DNA of 8,212 nucleotides from Clostridia bacterium (GTDB taxonomy: Bacteria > Bacillota > Clostridia > Christensenellales > Borkfalkiaceae): positions 1 through 8,212 of the forward strand of contig CAAFYG010000141.1 in the NCBI GenBank assembly GCA_900767195.1, in the 5' to 3' direction. Positions 6,100 to 8,212 of the stretch are shown one piece after another. The position numbers and the translations under genes are program-made. The notes beneath the pieces are model-generated. The model made no database searches. It was not told the origin of the DNA and worked only from the letters and a program-made list of their open reading frames with translations. How positions within the stretch are numbered: the first letter of the stretch is position 1; every line of letters starts with the position of its first letter.

Positions 6100-6121
6100 C
6101 TTTTCTATTTCTTGCTTTTCT

Positions 6122-6183
6122 CGCCGAGCTGCCGCCCAAAGGCGATCTCGGCGGCTTGGTGTCGCCGAACGGTGACGGATGAA
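6122..6183. repeat. Diverged hairpin head module
   Basis: The outer stem CGCCGAG (6122-6128) pairs with CTCGGCG (6147-6153) and encloses CGCC-CAAA-GGCG (6133-6144). It is followed by GGTGTC, a stem GTCGCC-GAAC-GGTGAC with one G-T wobble, and GGATGA. The second half aligns with the head module at 6046-6099, while the outer hairpin is unrelated in sequence but occupies the same place. Confidence 0.7.
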
Positions 6184-6202
6184 GAAAAGCTCACTTTTCT
6201 TT

Positions 6203-6242
6203 TTTGTTTGAAAAATTGCCTTGCAAAAATTTTTCAAACAAA
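6203..6242. repeat. 15-bp perfect inverted repeat
   Basis: TTTGTTTGAAAAATT (6203-6217) and AATTTTTCAAACAAA (6228-6242) form a perfect AT-rich stem with a 10-nt loop. It is placed directly before a GGGGCGCAGCTC boundary motif (6243-6254), as the other palindromes in this cluster are. It is not followed by a T-tract, so it is not a standard terminator on the plus strand. Confidence 0.85.
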
Positions 6243-6316
6243 GGGGCGCAGCTCATTTTTGATTTTCTGAATATTTCGGAAGAAATTTCTGAAAATCAAG
6301 GGGCGCAACTTGTTTT
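6242..6316 (+). repeat. 75-bp repeat element, copy A
   Basis: This 75-bp block recurs in the same orientation at 8104-8178 with three mismatches (72/75). It holds an imperfect palindrome whose outer arms are TTGATTTTC and GAAAATCAA, with an inner stem ATTTC-GGAA-GAAAT, flanked on both sides by GGGGCG motifs (6243 and 6300). Together with copy B it brackets the EEP gene. Confidence 0.92.
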
Positions 6317-6452
6317 CTCTTACCTGCTTTTTCAAATCCCCACCGTTTCCGGAATACTTGCGCAAAAAATCCCGAAAAACCGCGAAAAATGCAAAATTTT
6401 AGCAAAACCGCCCTGCGTCAAACCGATATTTCCGATTATCCGCCGAAAACGA

Positions 6453-6481
6453 TTGACTTTTTACGGCTTTTCGTATAAGAT
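6453..6481 (+). promoter_or_regulatory. Probable promoter of the EEP-domain gene
   Basis: TTGACT (6453-6458), a 17-nt spacer and TAAGAT (6476-6481) form a reasonable sigma-A-type promoter. The expected start near 6488 gives a leader of about 140 nt that includes the 11-bp tandem repeats. Nothing better lies between the repeat cluster and the gene. Confidence 0.5.
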
Positions 6482-6567
6482 ATTGATTGTCCCGATCGGC
6501 CGGATGAAAACAAGCCGGCAAGAAACGCAGCAAAAAAGCAATCGGAAACGTCGGGAAAACTTCGGGT

Positions 6568-6611
6568 GAAAATCGGGGGAAAATCGAGGGAAAATCGAGG
6601 GAAAATCGGTA
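6568..6611. repeat. Four 11-bp tandem repeats just upstream of the EEP gene
   Basis: GAAAATCGAGG or close variants occur four times without gaps (6568-6578, 6579-6589, 6590-6600, 6601-6611). The copies sit in the leader, ending 17 nt before the chosen ATG. Their GGGGGAAAA and GAGGGAAAA strings resemble weak Shine-Dalgarno sequences. The period is not a multiple of three, which argues against the stretch being protein. Confidence 0.88.
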
Positions 6612-6628
6612 AAAAACCGGGAAAAATC

Positions 6629-7909
6629 ATGACGAAAAGAATCACAAAACGAATTTTGCTCAGCATATTATGCGTATTTTTCGCACTGCTCACGGCGGTA
6701 ATTTCCTATGCCGCCTATGTGCTTTTATCCTATCGCCGCATTGCGGATTATCAGGTGCTTGCGGTCTCGGCGGCAAAATCGGTCTACGCACCGAAAAATA
6801 AAACCCGCCGCGCGCCGGCAACCTCCGGGCAGAACGCCCCGCACACCGCCGAAACCGACGGTAACTCGCCAAAAACGAACGCCTCCGCCGCAGCGGGCGA
6901 ATCGGCACGCGAAACCGCCGATCAGGCAAAGCCGCAGAGCGCGGACGAACTTCAGGTCCCCTGCCTTGTGAGCGAACTGAAAACGGATTTCACCTACACG
7001 ATCACCACGTATAATATCGGTTTCGGCGCATATACGCGCGATTTTACGTTTTTCATGGACGGCGGCAAAGAATCCCGCGCAAAGAGCAAAGAAAGCGTGG
7101 AAAAGCACGTAAATTCGGCGTTGCAGCGGATCAGATCTCTCGATCCCGATTTCGCATTGTTTCAGGAAGTGGATACCGATTCCACGCGCAGCCACCATGT
7201 CAACCAGAAAGAGATGGCACGGAACGTTTTCGACGAATACGCCAACGTATTCGCGGTGAACTATCATTCGGCATATCTGATGTACCCGCTCACAGAGCCG
7301 CACGGCAAATCAAACAGCGGAATCTTATCGTTTTCGAAAACGGGCATATCGTCTGCGCTCAGAAGATCGTTGCCGATAGCGGACACCGTCAAAAAGCTGC
7401 TCGATCTCGATCGGTGCTATTCCGTATCGCGCATGCCGATGCAAAACGGCAAAGAATTTATCCTGTACAACGTGCATACGTCGGCGTACGGCGGCTCGGA
7501 CGAAATCCGCGCGGCACAGATGACGATGCTTTTTTCCGATATGCAAGCGGAATTCAACAGCGGTAATTATTGCGTAGCGGGCGGCGATTTCAATCACGAT
7601 TTCACGGGAACGTCCGTCAGGGATATCAACGGCGAAGAAGGCGAAACGGCGTTCGAATGGGCGCAGCCTTTCCCCGCAAACCTGCTTCCCGAAAACGTGC
7701 TTCGCGCCACGGACTACACCAACGGAGAGATTCTGCCCACTTGCCGCAATTGCGACGTACCGTATAAAGAGGGCAACTACACGGTGATCGTAGACGGATT
7801 TTTACACACGTCGAACGTGCGCGTAGACTATCTGGCAAACGTGCAGACGGGCTTTGAAGATTCCGATCACAACCCCGTAATTATGAAATTCACGCTTCTC
7901 GGCGCATAA
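6629..7909 (+). CDS. Membrane-anchored endonuclease/exonuclease/phosphatase (EEP) family protein
   Basis: A 426-aa protein. MTKRITKR is followed by one hydrophobic segment (9-35), consistent with an N-in membrane anchor. Residues about 44-113 are a Pro/Ala/Thr/Asn-rich, probably disordered linker. The catalytic domain (about 115-426) carries a complete EEP active site: N129 in TYNIGFG, E180 in QEVD, H283 in NVHTSAYG, D320 and N322 in GDFNHD, D389 in VDGF, and D413-H414 in DSDHNP. The FFMDGG and DRCYSVSRMP motifs match an EEP subfamily I remember from gut Clostridia. The domain is metal-dependent and cleaves phosphodiester or phosphomonoester bonds. An extracytoplasmic site suggests nucleic-acid scavenging or a phospholipid, sphingomyelin or inositol-phosphate substrate; the substrate is unknown. 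The ATG at 6629 is preferred to a GTG at 6566 because the extra 21 codons are the 11-bp repeats. The GGGA upstream is weak. Confidence 0.9.
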   Translation: MTKRITKRILLSILCVFFALLTAVISYAAYVLLSYRRIADYQVLAVSAAKSVYAPKNKTRRAPATSGQNAPHTAETDGNSPKTNASAAAGESARETADQAKPQSADELQVPCLVSELKTDFTYTITTYNIGFGAYTRDFTFFMDGGKESRAKSKESVEKHVNSALQRIRSLDPDFALFQEVDTDSTRSHHVNQKEMARNVFDEYANVFAVNYHSAYLMYPLTEPHGKSNSGILSFSKTGISSALRRSLPIADTVKKLLDLDRCYSVSRMPMQNGKEFILYNVHTSAYGGSDEIRAAQMTMLFSDMQAEFNSGNYCVAGGDFNHDFTGTSVRDINGEEGETAFEWAQPFPANLLPENVLRATDYTNGEILPTCRNCDVPYKEGNYTVIVDGFLHTSNVRVDYLANVQTGFEDSDHNPVIMKFTLLGA

Positions 7910-7930
7910 AACATAAAAAATTCTTTTGTC

Positions 7931-7991
7931 AAAGCCTTCCCCTTGTCTTTTTTTGCTACCGCAAAAATCGGCAAAAGCGGGAAGGCTTTTT
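7931..7991 (+). terminator. Long hairpin terminator of the EEP gene, also repeat unit 1
   Basis: AAAGCCTTCCC (7931-7941) and GGGAAGGCTTT (7979-7989) form a perfect 11-bp stem that ends in a T5 run. The long loop contains an inner hairpin TTTTTGC-TACC-GCAAAAA (7950-7967). It starts 21 nt after the EEP stop, so termination is likely. It is also the first of two related tandem units that continue into the repeat cluster. Confidence 0.6.
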
Positions 7992-8051
7992 GTGGCTTAT
8001 CCTTGCTTCATTTTGCTTTGCGCAAAATTCAGCAAAAATGGGAAGCCTTTC
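7992..8051. repeat. Second long hairpin unit, homologous to 7931-7991
   Basis: GGCTT (7994-7998) plus CC pair with GGAAGCC (8041-8047), and the inner hairpin is ATTTTGC-TTTGC-GCAAAAT (8010-8028). It aligns with the previous unit over its whole length, and its stems differ by paired changes. AAGCCTT (8043-8049) can also pair with AAGGCTT (8060-8066). Confidence 0.7.
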
Positions 8052-8062
8052 CTTTCGTCAAG

Positions 8063-8108
8063 GCTTCCCCTCGGGGGGAAGCTGTCAACGAAGTTGACTG
8101 ATGAGGGG
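8063..8108. repeat. Hairpin head module, copy 2
   Basis: GCTTCCCC-TCGG-GGGGAAGC (8063-8082) is followed by GTCAAC-GAA-GTTGAC, then TGATGAGGGG. The layout and spacing match 6046-6091, and both stems carry compensatory substitutions relative to that copy. It runs directly into the 75-bp element copy B. Confidence 0.88.
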
Positions 8109-8178
8109 CGTAGCCCATTTTTGATTTTCTGAATATTCCGGAAGAAATTTCTGAAAATCAAGGGGCGCAACTTGTTTT
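8104..8178 (+). repeat. 75-bp repeat element, copy B
   Basis: It matches 6242-6316 at 72 of 75 positions in direct orientation. The mismatches are two in the leading GGGGCG-side flank and one inside the palindrome's inner stem, where this copy has a C-A mismatch instead of a T-A pair. Sequence after 8178 no longer matches copy A. The remaining bases to 8212 show nothing recognisable. Confidence 0.92.
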
Positions 8179-8212
8179 ACGATAGTTACAGTCATCCAAT
8201 TACTTTCTTCCA

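Noticed and set aside
5835..6316. CRISPR array
   Set aside because: The repeats are irregular in length, palindromic and tandem, with no set of unique equal-length spacers and no cas gene nearby.
6504..6569. A 21-codon upstream open frame overlapping the GTG at 6566
   Set aside because: It has no proper ribosome binding site and a basic low-complexity product, and the GTG start it would couple to is itself less likely than the ATG at 6629.
7926..8132. Small protein in the plus strand reading through the hairpin repeats
   Set aside because: The frame is simply the repeat translated (the recurrent LPLGGKLS..LTDEG pattern), lacks a ribosome binding site, and lies over paired stems.
5835..8178. 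Insertion sequence or integrated element around the EEP gene
   Set aside because: There is no transposase, integrase, target-site duplication or terminal inverted repeat pair. The repeats are direct and occur in nested clusters.

Overview
The window looks like a chromosomal segment from a low-to-moderate GC, strictly anaerobic member of the Bacillota (Clostridia, probably gut-associated). The evidence is: consensus sigma-A-type promoters (TTGACA/TATAAT with 16-17 nt spacers), AGGAGG-type ribosome binding sites, a Fur/PerR repressor paired with a rubrerythrin, an oleate hydratase very close in motif spacing to the Staphylococcus aureus enzyme, and hairpin repeats of the 'GGGGGAAGG..GATGAGGGGC' kind that I remember from many clostridial draft genomes. 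The assignment is from content, not from a search.

Layout, left to right. 1-554 holds no convincing gene but carries two leftward promoter-like sites. 592-1461 (+) is an AraC-family regulator with a perfect consensus promoter so close to the ATG that the mRNA should be leaderless. It converges on a minus-strand pair, perR (2317-2727) and rubrerythrin (1574-2110), and one bidirectional terminator (1510-1556) serves both sides. The perR promoter has a perfect 7-1-7 palindromic PerR box over its -10 element, so the operon is almost certainly autoregulated and induced by peroxide. Next on the minus strand are oleate hydratase (3020-4804), with its own promoter and terminator, and a TetR-family regulator (5103-5663) with a strong extended -10 promoter and its own terminator. 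The pair suggests a local response to unsaturated fatty acids. On the plus strand, 6629-7909 encodes a membrane-anchored endonuclease/exonuclease/phosphatase (EEP) domain protein with a long disordered linker and a complete active site.

The accessory material is two clusters of nested palindromic repeats, 5835-6316 and 7931-8178, that bracket the EEP gene. They share a 75-bp element (72/75 identical, same orientation) and a head module made of two hairpins. The stems of the head modules differ between copies by compensatory base changes, as do the stems of the tandem units just downstream of the EEP gene, so base pairing appears to be maintained. This repeat family is the most interesting unexplained structure here.

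How the genes fit together: PerR plus rubrerythrin detoxifies peroxide in an anaerobe, oleate hydratase detoxifies host or dietary unsaturated fatty acids, and the TetR and AraC proteins are plausible sensors. No mobile-element enzyme, CRISPR array, tRNA or rRNA gene was seen.
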